A stretch of DNA of 64,000 bases from Actinoallomurus sp963823735 (GCA_963823735.1 CAWGMO010000001.1:1922001-1986000), one strand, 5' to 3'; counted from the stretch's first letter, positions 34,177 through 43,230 are shown. The notes: a model not told the origin generated them from the letters alone. Numbers and translations: made by a program.

Positions 34177-35034
34177 TCAGCGCCGGTCGTCCTCGGGCGC
34201 CACGACCTGGGTGATGCCGTGCGGGAAGTCCGAGCCGATGCCGATCGTGACGACTCTCCAGGCGTCGACCCAGAGCTGCTCCTCGTAGTCGTCGGCCCTG
34301 AACGCCCTCAGCATTCCCCTGAGGTACGGCAGCGTGAGCTTCGGGCGCTTCCGGTAGTCCAGGGAGAGAAGCTTGTTCGCGGTGGCGTGAGAGAACGCGT
34401 TATCCGACCAGTCGGCCATTTTCCGCGACGATGGGCATCCCACCCACATCCAGAACTCCCTGAGGGCGTCTCCTAACTCTTCCAGCGAGACGGCTTGCGA
34501 CGGATCGGGCTTTCTCTTGATTCCTTCCGGGTCCGGTACGAGCGGTGGAGGGCCTTTTGGCAGGGCCGAAATGTGTTTCGAGGGTTCGGCGGGCTTTCTC
34601 GCCTGAGGCTTTGAGTAAGCCGGCGGCAGCGGTCGTGACTGTGACTGCGGCTGCGGCTCGGGCGGCCTCTCCGCGAAGTCGTCGTTCCGGGTGGTCTCTT
34701 TGATGGGGAGCGTATGGCTCAGCTTGCCGTCGAGGGTCCGGACCTCGTTCGCGGCCTTCCAGGCGCTGAGAAGCAGCTCGCGTTCGTCGGCGGGGGTGGG
34801 AGTGGGGGTGGACGCCAGGATCGCGGAGAGCGTCCCCTGGCTGGGGAAGACGTCCGCCGCGGTGAGGTCGGCGACGTCCTGGAGCGACATGCCGGCAGCC
34901 TCGGCCATCCTGAGCGTGCCGCCGAACGAGCGCACCATCCACCGGCTGAGGAGGTCGGCGAAACGCAGCTCGGAGGAGCTCGGACTGTCGGCCGAGATGA
35001 GTGCGGGACTCCACTCGAACGAATCGGTGTTCAT
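34177..35034 (-). CDS. Unrecognised protein with two related helical, HTH-like halves
   Basis: 285 residues. Residues ~20-85 (LRFADLLSRWMVRSFGGTLRMAEAAGMSLQDVADLTAADVFPSQGTLSAIL) and ~190-270 (LGDALREFWMWVGCPSSRKMADWSDNAFSHATANKLL..LPYLRGMLRAF) share the pattern: leading helix, short loop, helix-turn-helix-like segment, closing helix. This recalls the small XRE-like domains attached to many actinobacterial signalling proteins. A Pro/Gln/Lys-rich linker (~120-185) separates them. There is no enzyme domain. It is followed 13 bp upstream by a small membrane gene that probably shares its transcript. Codon use is slightly less G+C-biased than its neighbours, a hint of acquisition. Confidence 0.7.
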   Translation of the reverse strand: MNTDSFEWSPALISADSPSSSELRFADLLSRWMVRSFGGTLRMAEAAGMSLQDVADLTAADVFPSQGTLSAILASTPTPTPADERELLLSAWKAANEVRTLDGKLSHTLPIKETTRNDDFAERPPEPQPQSQSRPLPPAYSKPQARKPAEPSKHISALPKGPPPLVPDPEGIKRKPDPSQAVSLEELGDALREFWMWVGCPSSRKMADWSDNAFSHATANKLLSLDYRKRPKLTLPYLRGMLRAFRADDYEEQLWVDAWRVVTIGIGSDFPHGITQVVAPEDDRR

Positions 35035-35047
35035 GACAGGGCTTCGC

Positions 35048-35245
35048 TCAGGCTCGCGGCGTCCGCTTGTCACTCGCGGCGAGGTAACCGCAGAACAGCC
35101 CGAGCGCGAGCGTCCCGGCGCCCGCTCCCTGGGCCAGCGGCGCGATCTCGTCGCCTCCGGCCAGGAGTGCGGCGGCGAGCGCCGCCTGGGCGACCAGGAT
35201 GAGGAGTCGTGGACTAAGACTCACCGACAGACTAAACTTGATCAT
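35048..35245 (-). CDS. Small membrane protein
   Basis: 65 residues with two hydrophobic stretches (about 12-30 and 38-55) and a basic C-terminus (ASDKRTPRA). No family recognised. It is the first gene of a minus-strand pair with the two-HTH-like protein, and its ATG lies next to a regulatory-looking A+T-richer region. Confidence 0.6.
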   Translation of the reverse strand: MIKFSLSVSLSPRLLILVAQAALAAALLAGGDEIAPLAQGAGAGTLALGLFCGYLAASDKRTPRA

Positions 35246-35661
35246 TTGCAGTCTCTTTCAGCTGGGATCCGGCGGTGTACTCCCGCATTGGCATGCGTGA
35301 AGAACGGCGCTGGCACGCCGGTGCACGCTATGGGGAGAGTCACACCATAGCGTCACGAGATCATCACCTGAAGGATCTTTACGGAGGTTTACGACGTCAG
35401 GAGTTGACTGGCGTCTTAGTCCGTAAACAGCCGTATAGAGCCGTAAAAAGATGGCTCCGGCCGGAAAACAATGGCTGTAAATCCGGGCCGGATTCTCTAA
35501 TGAAGCAGACGTTCTTCGGCACGTGCTCGGCTGGGATCCGGCGGTGGCGGGACGTGGAGGGCGGGGCCGCGCCGGCTGGCACCGGGGCAGGGGCCGCCTC
35601 CAGGCGGATGTGAGTGCAGGGCATGAGAGGTCGCGGCCCCACTCACAGCCGTCCGAACGGA
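35246..35661. other. 416-bp intergenic region, comparatively A+T-rich, with repeats
   Basis: No gene is supported; a 112-codon plus-strand frame at 35275-35613 lacks a ribosome-binding site and domain. The region holds a 17-bp exact direct repeat, GCTGGGATCCGGCGGTG, at 35261-35277 and 35530-35546, and a cluster of TTTACGG-type heptamers between. Confidence 0.55.
35378..35447. promoter_or_regulatory. Helically phased TTTACGG / CCGTAAA iterons
   Basis: TTTACGG at 35378 and TTTACGA at 35388 (10 bp apart) face CCGTAAA at 35421, CCGTATA at 35431 and CCGTAAA at 35441 (also 10 bp apart). The two groups are inverted relative to each other. Repeats at exact helical-turn spacing suggest cooperative binding by a multimeric regulator. 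They lie upstream of the minus-strand pair, whose two-HTH-like product is a candidate binder. Confidence 0.5.
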
Positions 35662-36858
35662 TCAGGTCAGGTACGGCTTCAGTTCGCGGCGGGCGACCGA
35701 GCGTACGTGGACCTCGTCCGGGCCGTCGAAGATGCGCATGGCGCGGGCCTGGGTCCACATCGCGGCAAGTGGGGTGTCGTCCGACACTCCCATTCCGCCG
35801 TGTACCTGGATGGCGCGGTCGATCACTTCGAAGGCCACGCGCGGGGCGATCACCTTGATGGCGGCGATCTCCGTGCGGGCCTCCTTCACGCCCTTCGCGT
35901 CGATCAGCCAGGCGGTCTTCAGCACCATCAGCCGGGCCTGTTCGATCGACATCCGTGACTCAGCGATCTGCTGCTGGACCACGCCCTGCTCGGCGAGTGG
36001 CAGGCCGAAGGCCACGCGGGACGTCGCACGGCGGCACATGAGTTCCAGTGCCCGTTCGGCCATTCCCAGGGCGCGCATGCAGTGGTGGACGCGTCCCGGG
36101 CCCAGGCGGGCTTGGGCGATCATGAAGCCGTCGCCCTCGCCCGCGATCAGGTTGGTCGCCGGCACCCGTACGTCGGTGAAGACGACCTCGGAGTGGCCGT
36201 GCTGTTCCTGGTAGCCGAACACCGGGAGGTGCCGTACGACCGAGACACCTGGGGTGTCGCGGGGTACGAGGATCTGTGACTGCTGGCGGTGTGTCGGCGC
36301 GGACGGGTCCGTCTTGCCCATCACGATGAAGATTTTGCAGCGCGGGTCGGCGGCGCCGCTGGTCCACCACTTGCGGCCGTTGATGACGTACGAGTCGCCG
36401 TCGCGGGTGATCGAGGTGGCGATGTTCGTGGCGTCGGAGGAGGCGACGGCGGGTTCGGTCATGGCGAAGCCGGAGCGGATCTCGCCGGCCAGCAGCGGCT
36501 CCAGCCACTGAGCCTGCTGTGACGGGGTGCCGAACATGTGCAGTACTTCCATGTTCCCGGTGTCCGGCGCGGCGCAGTTGAGCGCCTCGGGGGCCAGTTC
36601 GGGGGAGCGGCCGGTGAGCTCGGCCAGCGACGCGTAGTCGAGCACCGGCAGCCCGGACACCTCAGGCAGGAACAGGTTCCACAGCCCACGGCGGCGCGCC
36701 TCGGCCTTGAGCTCCTCGACGACCGGAGGCAGCTCGTGCGGGTCGTTCTCCTCGCGCCACGCCGCGTACACCGGCTCGGCCGGGTAGACGTGCGACTCCA
36801 TGAACTCCTGGAGGTTCGCGAGGTACTCCTGCGCCTTGGGACTGAGGTCGAAGTCCAT
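35662..36858 (-). CDS. Acyl-CoA dehydrogenase
   Basis: 398 residues from ATG 36858 (ATG 36894 is an in-frame alternative, adding 12 residues next to the divergent gene). Flavin-dependent alpha-beta oxidation of an acyl-CoA. Motifs are FAMTEPAVASSDATNI and YVINGRKWWTSGA (FAD/substrate site), RVAFGLPLAEQGVVQQQIAESRMSIEQARL, and IQVHGGMGVSDDTPLAAMWTQARAMRIFDGPDEVH near the C-terminus, where the catalytic base is expected. The length and DPH.LPP N-terminus fit the ACAD10/11-like long branch. Chain-length specificity cannot be told. Confidence 0.92.
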   Translation of the reverse strand: MDFDLSPKAQEYLANLQEFMESHVYPAEPVYAAWREENDPHELPPVVEELKAEARRRGLWNLFLPEVSGLPVLDYASLAELTGRSPELAPEALNCAAPDTGNMEVLHMFGTPSQQAQWLEPLLAGEIRSGFAMTEPAVASSDATNIATSITRDGDSYVINGRKWWTSGAADPRCKIFIVMGKTDPSAPTHRQQSQILVPRDTPGVSVVRHLPVFGYQEQHGHSEVVFTDVRVPATNLIAGEGDGFMIAQARLGPGRVHHCMRALGMAERALELMCRRATSRVAFGLPLAEQGVVQQQIAESRMSIEQARLMVLKTAWLIDAKGVKEARTEIAAIKVIAPRVAFEVIDRAIQVHGGMGVSDDTPLAAMWTQARAMRIFDGPDEVHVRSVARRELKPYLT

Positions 36859-36920
36859 GGCGGCCAGTCTGGCAGAACCCGGTTCGGTCGTCATTGGCAG
36901 GTGCGCCTACGATCAGGCGC

Positions 36921-37565
36921 GTGACAGTGCGCGGACTCATCATCGACTGGGGCGGCGTCCTGACCACGCCGCTGAAGGACGCCATCAAGGTCTGGATCAC
37001 CGCCGACCGCATCGACGACACCGGCTATCGGGACGTGATGCGAGAGTGGTTCCAGGCCGCGTACGCCGACGACGGCGCGGCCAATCCGGTCCACGGCCTG
37101 GAGGACGGCTCACTCGACCCGGCCGAGTTCGAGCGGCTGCTCGCCGCGCGGCTCCGTACGGTCACGGGGGAGCCGGTGCCCGCCGAGGGCCTGCTGACGC
37201 GCATGTTCCTGGCCTTCGAGCCGGTCGAGCCGATGTACGAGGCGCTGCGCCGCGCCCGCGCCGGCGGCGTACGCACCTGCCTGCTGTCCAACTCCTGGGG
37301 CAACACCTACCCGCGTGAGCTGTTCGCCGAGCTCTTCGACGGTGTGGTGATCTCCTCGGAGGTCGGGCTCCGCAAACCGGACCCGGCGATCTTCCACCAC
37401 GCGCTTGAGATCATCGGTCTGCCGGCGGAGGAGTGCGCGTTCGTCGACGACATCGAGCACAACGTCCGCGCGGCCGAGGGCCTCGGTATCACCGGCGTAC
37501 ACTACGTCGACGCGGACAGCACCGTCGCCCGGCTGGAAGAGATCACCGGGGTGTCGCTGGGTTAG
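36921..37565 (+). CDS. HAD-family hydrolase (subfamily IA)
   Basis: 214 residues with a GTG start (a second GTG at 36927). Motif I is IIDWGGVLT (D-x-GGVLT variant), motif II LLSNSWG, motif III RKPDPAIFHHAL, motif IV CAFVDDIEHNVRAAEGLG. The D-x-G form is common in the epoxide-hydrolase-N-terminal-like phosphatases. Substrate unknown. Divergent from the acyl-CoA dehydrogenase with about 60 bp between the starts. Confidence 0.88.
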   Translation: MTVRGLIIDWGGVLTTPLKDAIKVWITADRIDDTGYRDVMREWFQAAYADDGAANPVHGLEDGSLDPAEFERLLAARLRTVTGEPVPAEGLLTRMFLAFEPVEPMYEALRRARAGGVRTCLLSNSWGNTYPRELFAELFDGVVISSEVGLRKPDPAIFHHALEIIGLPAEECAFVDDIEHNVRAAEGLGITGVHYVDADSTVARLEEITGVSLG

Positions 37566-37608
37566 TCCGCCACATCCACCGTCCGCTCCTGGCAGACTCG
37601 GCGGGGTC

Positions 37609-38115
37609 ATGCGCGTCTACCTTCCGTCCACACTCAACGAGCTGGCCGCGATCCTGGCGGACCGCAAGCTCGGCCCTGTTCCTCTGACCGCGCACGCCGT
37701 CACACCGGCGCTGCGCGAGTGGTACGCCTCGGCGGACCTGGAGGAGCTGGAGTACGCCGCGATGTCCGAGGCGGCCAGGGAGTCGCTCGGGCTGCTCGCC
37801 GACGACCCCGAGGCGCCTTCGCGCCGCGTCGTGATCGCCGCCGAGGTGCCCGAGGACGCCGTCGAGTACGGCCCCGGAGACGCCCTGGACTCCGACGACC
37901 GTTCCGTCGTGCAGGTGGTCCAGCCGATCGCCTTCGAGTGGATCGCCGCGGGCCACGTCGACGACGCCGAGGCCGAGTCCGACGTACGCGCGGCGCGCGC
38001 CGCCGTCTCCGCCGCCGAGGCGGGTGACGACGACGCGCTCTTCACCGTTGACGGCGCGGCCGGTCACGAGCTCATGTGGTACGCCACGCAGGAGCTCCCG
38101 CACCTGTTCCCGTAA
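37609..38115 (+). CDS. DUF6912-like hypothetical protein
   Basis: 168 residues starting MRVYLPSTLNELAAILADRKLGPVPLTAHAVTPALREWY, the start characteristic of a short actinobacterial family of unknown function (DUF6912 as I recall it). The middle is acidic (DAVEYGPGDALDSDDRS). No signal peptide, membrane segment or catalytic motif is visible. It begins 43 bp after the HAD gene and ends 6 bp before the convergent secreted-protein gene. Confidence 0.7.
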   Translation: MRVYLPSTLNELAAILADRKLGPVPLTAHAVTPALREWYASADLEELEYAAMSEAARESLGLLADDPEAPSRRVVIAAEVPEDAVEYGPGDALDSDDRSVVQVVQPIAFEWIAAGHVDDAEAESDVRAARAAVSAAEAGDDDALFTVDGAAGHELMWYATQELPHLFP

Positions 38116-38121
38116 GGGCGG

Positions 38122-38589
38122 TCAGTACCGGAACGAGTGGGCCGAGTCGAACTGGTAGTCGCCGAGGAAGCCTCCTTCGACGTGCAGGCGTCCGTGCCGC
38201 GGCGCGGCGACCGCGGGCGTCTCGACGGCGTTCCGTGTCGTCGCCTCCCGGCGCACCCGGGTGTTCCAGGTGTGCTGCTTCTTGTCGTACGTCTGGACCA
38301 CGGCGACGGTGTACAGCGGGTTCACGGAGTACTTCTCGATCTTCCAGGTCCGCGTCCAGGCGGTGCCGCAGCGCGGCGAGAACCACGCCTGCACCGTCCC
38401 GCCGTGCACTCCCGTCGTCTGCTCGTCGCGGCCCTCGATCCGGAACGTACGGATGATCTGGCCGCCGTACTTGCCGTGGCTGGTCACGCAGACCCCTGTC
38501 GCGGCCGTTCCCGCGTACGCCGCCCCGGCCGGCACGGCCGTCAGCAGGCCCCCCGCGACGGCCGCGGCCATCAGGATCCTCTTGCGCAT
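38122..38589 (-). CDS. Small secreted protein of unknown function
   Basis: 155 residues. Clear Sec signal MRKRILMAAAVAGGLLTAVPAGAAYAG, cleaved near AYA, after GGGGGAG. The mature ~128 residues are Thr/Arg/His-rich, with two Cys (CVTSHGKYGG; SPRCGTAW) that could form a disulfide, and end FLGDYQFDSAHSFRY. No family recognised. Monocistronic. Confidence 0.7.
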   Translation of the reverse strand: MRKRILMAAAVAGGLLTAVPAGAAYAGTAATGVCVTSHGKYGGQIIRTFRIEGRDEQTTGVHGGTVQAWFSPRCGTAWTRTWKIEKYSVNPLYTVAVVQTYDKKQHTWNTRVRREATTRNAVETPAVAAPRHGRLHVEGGFLGDYQFDSAHSFRY

Positions 38590-38717
38590 CTGTGCTCCCC
38601 CTGGAGTTCGGCGGGCGCCCCAGCGCCCTGTTCATCCGGTGTGATGGCGCGGGAGGAGCGTTTCGTTCGCCACCATGTCGGGGCAGACGGACCGATTCCC
38701 CATATTCGGTGCGTCCC

Positions 38718-39710
38718 TCAGCCGACACTCCAGGTGACGCCGGCGAGGGCGTCGAGGAAACCGGCCGGGTCGAACGCCTGGGACGGCGCCAGCACGCCCG
38801 CCGGGACGCCTCCGGCCGCGAGCCGGCACGCGGCCTCGACCGCGATCACCGCCGTCGTGCCGTAGTTGTCGCCGCCCTCGACGACGCCACGGGCGACACC
38901 GCTCCCGACGGCCTCCACGACGATCGTCCACCGCTGCGCACGGCGTAGTTCCTCGTCCGGCCCCTCGGGGAGCGTCTCCGCCAGCTCGGGGGTCAGCCCG
39001 CCCAGGCCCGCGACGAGGTCCGCGTCGGCGAGACCCTCGACGCGCCGCGCGCGTACGTGGTGCGGCACGGTGACGACCCCCGGCAGCGCGAGCTTGGCCA
39101 CGGGGACCTCCCCGCCGGGGAAGAGCACGGACGTACGCCGCGCGGGCCCCGCCGCGTGCCAGCCGCCGTCCTCGTAGTCGAGCGGCTCCTCCTCGATGAT
39201 CTCCAGCATCGACCGTACGGTGCCCCGGCTCGGTGGGCCGCCGCCGAGGTAGCGCACGGCGATCGTCAGGTCCTCGACGGGCGCGACCCGCGCGGCGGTG
39301 AGATGGGCGATGAGGTCGCTCGGGCCGCCGTCGTCGGCCATCGCGGGCACCACGGTCACCCCCGCGTTCTCGGCGTCCTTGGCGAACCTTTCGAAGACGC
39401 GCCGTACGAAGTGCTGCTCGCCGGTCGTGTCGACGTAGTGGCAGCCGGCCGCGATGGCGGCGCGCACCACCGGCTCCCCGAGCAGCGCGAAGGGGCCGGC
39501 GCAGTTGACGACGGCGTCGCAGCCCTCGAAGGCCGCGGCGAGCGCCGCCGGGTCGGCGATGTCCGCGACCCGTACCTCGGCGCCGTTCGCGGCCGCGCGC
39601 AAGCGTCCGAGGTCGCGCCCGCACAGGACCGTCTCGATCCCGCGCCGTGCAAGCTCGGCGACGGCGAGCCTCCCGGTGAAGCCCGTCGCGCCGTTGACAG
39701 CGATCTTCAT
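38718..39710 (-). CDS. Saccharopine dehydrogenase-like NAD(P)-binding protein
   Basis: 330 residues. The Rossmann start MKIAVNGATGFTGRLAVAELARRG has the G-x-x-G-x-x-G pattern, followed by VNCAGPFALLGEPVVRAAIAAGCHYVDTTGE, typical of the saccharopine-dehydrogenase-like / trans-acting enoyl reductase family rather than true lysine-pathway enzymes. Start follows GAGGAG. It is divergent from an AraC regulator across 113 bp, so that regulator probably controls it. Confidence 0.85.
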   Translation of the reverse strand: MKIAVNGATGFTGRLAVAELARRGIETVLCGRDLGRLRAAANGAEVRVADIADPAALAAAFEGCDAVVNCAGPFALLGEPVVRAAIAAGCHYVDTTGEQHFVRRVFERFAKDAENAGVTVVPAMADDGGPSDLIAHLTAARVAPVEDLTIAVRYLGGGPPSRGTVRSMLEIIEEEPLDYEDGGWHAAGPARRTSVLFPGGEVPVAKLALPGVVTVPHHVRARRVEGLADADLVAGLGGLTPELAETLPEGPDEELRRAQRWTIVVEAVGSGVARGVVEGGDNYGTTAVIAVEAACRLAAGGVPAGVLAPSQAFDPAGFLDALAGVTWSVG

Positions 39711-39823
39711 GTCGATCTCCTCGTCGTGTGCTGCTCTCGACGCTAGGACGGTCTTCCGAGACGGCCAATGCGTAAAAGTCTCCCGTTCATACGTGATCGT
39801 CTCTTCGGAGGTAGGGTGCGCGT

Positions 39824-40756
39824 ATGGACGTGTTGAGCGACGCGGTCACCGCCATGCGCGTCGGGCGCGCCCACTCGACGCGTACGAACCGTGCCGCGCC
39901 GTGGGGGGCGAGCTTCGAGCCGTTCGGCGGCGCCGGGTTCCACGTCGTGCTGCGCGGCACGTGCCTCCTCGTCCCGGAAGGGGAGGCGCCGATCACGCTG
40001 GGCGCGGGAGACGTCGTGCTGCTGCCGCACGGCAGCGGGCACGGGCTGTCCGACGCCCGCGCCACGTCCGTGGACTCCGCTCCCGAGCCGCTGCCCGCGC
40101 TCGCCCCCGGTGAGCCCGCGCCCGGCGGCGCCTCCGGCGAGGTGACGGAGCTGCTCTGCGGCGCCTACCTCACGGACCGGGCGCGGCTCCATCCGCTGAT
40201 GGACGAACTGCCGCCGGTCATGCACCTGCCGGCCAGGATCGGCGACCACGGGCCGCTGCGCACCACGATCGACCTGCTCGGCGCCGAGCTGGCGCGCGTA
40301 CGCCCGGGGGCGGGCGTGGTCGTGCCCGCGCTGCTGGACACACTGCTCCTCTACATCCTCCGCGCCTGGTTCGAGGAGCAGGCCGACCACGACGTCGGCG
40401 GCTGGGCCACCGCGCTGAACGACCCGGCGATCTCCGCCGCGCTGCGCGCCATCCACGGCGAGCCCGCACGCCGGTGGACCGTCGACGACCTGGGCTCGCG
40501 GGCCGGCCTGTCGCGCGCGGCGTTCGCCCGGCGGTTCGGGGCGCTCACCGGCCGGCCGCCGCTCGCGTACCTCACCTGGTGGCGGATGATCGTCGCGGCG
40601 CGGCTCCTCCGCGAGTCCGACGTGCCGCTGCGCGCGGTGGCCGAGCGGGTCGGCTACTCCTCGGAGTTCGCGTTCGCCAACGCGTTCAAGCGGGAGCACG
40701 GCGTCGCGCCGGGCCGGTTCCGTCGGGGGGCCGGGCTAAGCTCTGCCTCGCTATGA
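39824..40756 (+). CDS. AraC-family regulator with N-terminal cupin
   Basis: 310 residues. The cupin_6 domain (~1-190; HVVLRGTCLLVPEGEAPITLGAGDVVLLPHGSGHGL) is followed by two HTH motifs (~215-305; WTVDDLGSRAGLSRAAFARRFGALTGRPPLAYLTWWRM; VAERVGYSSEFAFANAFKREHGVAPGRFR). GGAGGTAGGG precedes the ATG. Probable regulator of the divergent reductase gene. Its stop overlaps the start of the HAD gene downstream (ATGA). Confidence 0.92.
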   Translation: MDVLSDAVTAMRVGRAHSTRTNRAAPWGASFEPFGGAGFHVVLRGTCLLVPEGEAPITLGAGDVVLLPHGSGHGLSDARATSVDSAPEPLPALAPGEPAPGGASGEVTELLCGAYLTDRARLHPLMDELPPVMHLPARIGDHGPLRTTIDLLGAELARVRPGAGVVVPALLDTLLLYILRAWFEEQADHDVGGWATALNDPAISAALRAIHGEPARRWTVDDLGSRAGLSRAAFARRFGALTGRPPLAYLTWWRMIVAARLLRESDVPLRAVAERVGYSSEFAFANAFKREHGVAPGRFRRGAGLSSASL

Positions 40757-41388
40757 CGCACATCGTCTGGGACTGGAACGGCACGCTCTTCAATGACATC
40801 GATGCCGTCGTCGAAGCCACCAACGAGGTCTTCGCCTCGTACGAACTGCCGCCGGTGAGCCTGGAGGCCTTCCAGCTCGCCTACACCCGGCCGGTCTGGG
40901 TGTCCTACGAGCGCATGCTCGGCCGCCCGCTGGAAGACGGGGAGTGGGAGCGGCTCGACCTCGCCTTCCACGACTCCTACCACCGGCTCATGGAGCGCTG
41001 CCGGCTCGCCGCCGACGCGACCCCGACCATGAGGGCGCTCGCCGACGCCGGGCACACGCAGTCGCTGCTGTCGATGTGGCGGCACGACCGGCTGAACCTC
41101 GCCGTACGCCTCCACGGCATCGACACGCACTTCCGCCGGGTCGACGGGCTGCTGCCCGAGCAGGCCGGCGGCTCGAAGACGGAGTTCATGGTCCGCCACA
41201 TCGCCGCGCTCGGCGTCGACGCCACGGATGTTGTCATGGTCGGAGACAGCATCGATGACGCGGTCGCGGCCCGCCACGCGGGCGCGCGGGCGATCCTCTA
41301 CACCGGCGGTATGCAGGCAAGAGTCGACCTCGACCGCTTCGGAGTACCGGTGATCGACCGGTTGTCCGAGGTCACGGTGCACATCTGA
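40753..41388 (+). CDS. HAD-family hydrolase, phosphoglycolate-phosphatase-like
   Basis: 211 residues. Motif I is WDWNGTLFND (nucleophile Asp kept, second Asp replaced by Asn), motif II LLSMW, with a Lys at SKTEFM, and motif IV VVMVGDSIDDAVAARHAGARAILYTGG. The Asn at the +2 acid/base position occurs in some HAD clades and may change activity. Translationally coupled to the AraC regulator. Confidence 0.85.
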   Translation: MTHIVWDWNGTLFNDIDAVVEATNEVFASYELPPVSLEAFQLAYTRPVWVSYERMLGRPLEDGEWERLDLAFHDSYHRLMERCRLAADATPTMRALADAGHTQSLLSMWRHDRLNLAVRLHGIDTHFRRVDGLLPEQAGGSKTEFMVRHIAALGVDATDVVMVGDSIDDAVAARHAGARAILYTGGMQARVDLDRFGVPVIDRLSEVTVHI

Positions 41389-41477
41389 CCTGTGCCGACG
41401 CGAGTTTTGTCGGCTAAGGCATCGCGTGCGACGATGCTGACGACAACGATGTCGAAAAACCTGCGGGGAGCTTGCGC

Positions 41478-43106
41478 ATGGACGCTGTCACGAACGTACC
41501 GGTGCCCGTGAACGAGCCGGTCAGGGCGTACGCCCCCGGCAGTCAGGACCGTACGGCCCTAGAGGCGAAGATCAAGGAGCTCGGCGGGTCGCAGGTCGAC
41601 CTGACGATGACCATCGGCGGCGAGGAGCGCTCCGGCACCGGCCGCCCGATCGACGTGGTCGAGCCGCACAACCACGCCCACGTCCTCGGCCGGATCACCG
41701 AGGCCGGCGACGACGAGGTACGCGCCGCCGTCGACGCCGCGCGCGCCGCCGCGCCCGGATGGCGCGAGCTGTCCTTCGACGACCGCGCCGCGATCTTCCT
41801 GCGCGCCGCCGACCTGCTGGCCGGCCCTTGGCGCAGCACGATGAACGCCGCGACGATCCTCGGCCAGTCCAAGTCGGTGCAGCAGGCCGAGATCGACGCC
41901 GCCTGCGAGCTGATCGACTTCCTGCGCTTCAACGTCTCCTTCGCCCGCGAGCTGATGACCCAGCAGCCGATCTCCTCGCCGGGTGTGTGGAACCGGATGG
42001 AGTACCGGCCGCTCGAAGGCTTCGTCGTCGCGATCACGCCGTTCAACTTCACCGCGATCGCGGCCAACCTGCCGGCGTCGGCGGCGCTGATGGGCAACGT
42101 GGTCGTGTGGAAGCCGTCGCCGACGCAGTCGCTGTCCGCGCACTTCACGATGCGGCTGCTCGAAGAGGCCGGCCTCCCGCCGGGCGTGATCAACCTCGTC
42201 ACCGGTTACGGCGAGTCGGTCTCCAACGTCGCCCTGCGCCAGCCCGACCTCGCCGGCATCCACTTCACCGGCTCCACCCCGACCTTCCAGCACCTGTGGC
42301 GCACGGTCGGCGAGAACATCGCCAACTACAACGGCTACCCGCGTCTCGTCGGCGAGACGGGCGGCAAGGACTTCGTGGTCGCCCACCCGTCGGCCGACCC
42401 GGCGGCGCTGAACACCATCCTGGTCCGCGGCGCGTTCGAGTACCAGGGGCAGAAGTGCTCCGCGGCCTCACGCGCGTACGTCCCGCGCTCGCTGTGGAAC
42501 GTCATGCGCGACGACCTCATCGGCACCGTCGAGTCCCTGACCATGGGCAACGTCGCCGAAGACCTGTCGGCGTTCATGGGCGCGGTCATCGACGAGCGTG
42601 CGTTCGGCAAGCACCGCGACGCGCTGGCGCGCGCCAAGTCGCTCGACGGGATCAAGGTCCACGCCGGCGGCGAGGTCGACGGCTCCGAGGGCTACTTCGT
42701 GCAGCCGACCGTGCTGGAGAGCGCGGACCCGACCGACGAGATCTTCACCAAGGAGTACTTCGGCCCGATCCTCGGCGTGCACGTCTACGACGACGCGGAC
42801 TACGACTCCATGCTCACCCAGATGGAGAGCGCCGCGCCGTACGCCCTGACCGGCTCGATCGTCGCCCGCGACCGCAAGGCCGTCGCCGCCGCCTCCGAGC
42901 GGCTGCGGTACGCCGCCGGCAACTTCTACGTCAACGACAAGCCGACCGGCGCGGTCGTCGGCCAGCAGCCCTTCGGTGGCGCACGCGCGAGCGGCACCAA
43001 CGACAAGGCCGGGTCGATCTTCAACCTGGTCCGCTGGGTCAGCGCCCGCTCGATCAAGGAGACCCTGGCGCCGCCGACCGACCACCGCTACCCGCACATG
43101 GGCTAG
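41478..43106 (+). CDS. pruA: L-glutamate gamma-semialdehyde dehydrogenase (delta-1-pyrroline-5-carboxylate dehydrogenase)
   Basis: 542 residues. It oxidises P5C/glutamate semialdehyde to glutamate in proline catabolism. The N-terminal NEPVRAYAPGSQDRTALEAKIKEL is characteristic of the group-1 enzyme. Also present are FNFTAIAANLPASAALMGNVVVWKPSPTQ, the active-site Glu in LVGETGGKDFVV, and the catalytic Cys in GAFEYQGQKCSAASRAYVP. The start follows GGGGAG at 8 nt. No putA/proline dehydrogenase is adjacent. Terminated by a strong hairpin. Confidence 0.95.
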   Translation: MDAVTNVPVPVNEPVRAYAPGSQDRTALEAKIKELGGSQVDLTMTIGGEERSGTGRPIDVVEPHNHAHVLGRITEAGDDEVRAAVDAARAAAPGWRELSFDDRAAIFLRAADLLAGPWRSTMNAATILGQSKSVQQAEIDAACELIDFLRFNVSFARELMTQQPISSPGVWNRMEYRPLEGFVVAITPFNFTAIAANLPASAALMGNVVVWKPSPTQSLSAHFTMRLLEEAGLPPGVINLVTGYGESVSNVALRQPDLAGIHFTGSTPTFQHLWRTVGENIANYNGYPRLVGETGGKDFVVAHPSADPAALNTILVRGAFEYQGQKCSAASRAYVPRSLWNVMRDDLIGTVESLTMGNVAEDLSAFMGAVIDERAFGKHRDALARAKSLDGIKVHAGGEVDGSEGYFVQPTVLESADPTDEIFTKEYFGPILGVHVYDDADYDSMLTQMESAAPYALTGSIVARDRKAVAAASERLRYAAGNFYVNDKPTGAVVGQQPFGGARASGTNDKAGSIFNLVRWVSARSIKETLAPPTDHRYPHMG

Positions 43107-43113
43107 TTCCTCC

Positions 43114-43142
43114 GGGCCCCAGGCATCGTCTGCCTGGGGCCC
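43114..43142 (+). terminator. pruA terminator
   Basis: A perfect 12-bp stem, GGGCCCCAGGCA/TGCCTGGGGCCC, with loop TCGTC, followed by GCTTT. It starts 7 bp after the stop. Confidence 0.8.
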
Positions 43143-43230
43143 GCTTTAACCGTTGATCAGCCGGTTTGCGCAGGCAGGCCCCCAACCCCGACCATTAGGG
43201 CCTGACCCGAGCGCTTCTCAGGAGTTCGTC

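Noticed and set aside
35275..35613. 112-codon plus-strand frame in the 35.2-35.7 kb gap
   Set aside because: No ribosome-binding site, no domain, and it spans the heptamer array and the direct repeat, so the region reads better as regulatory DNA.
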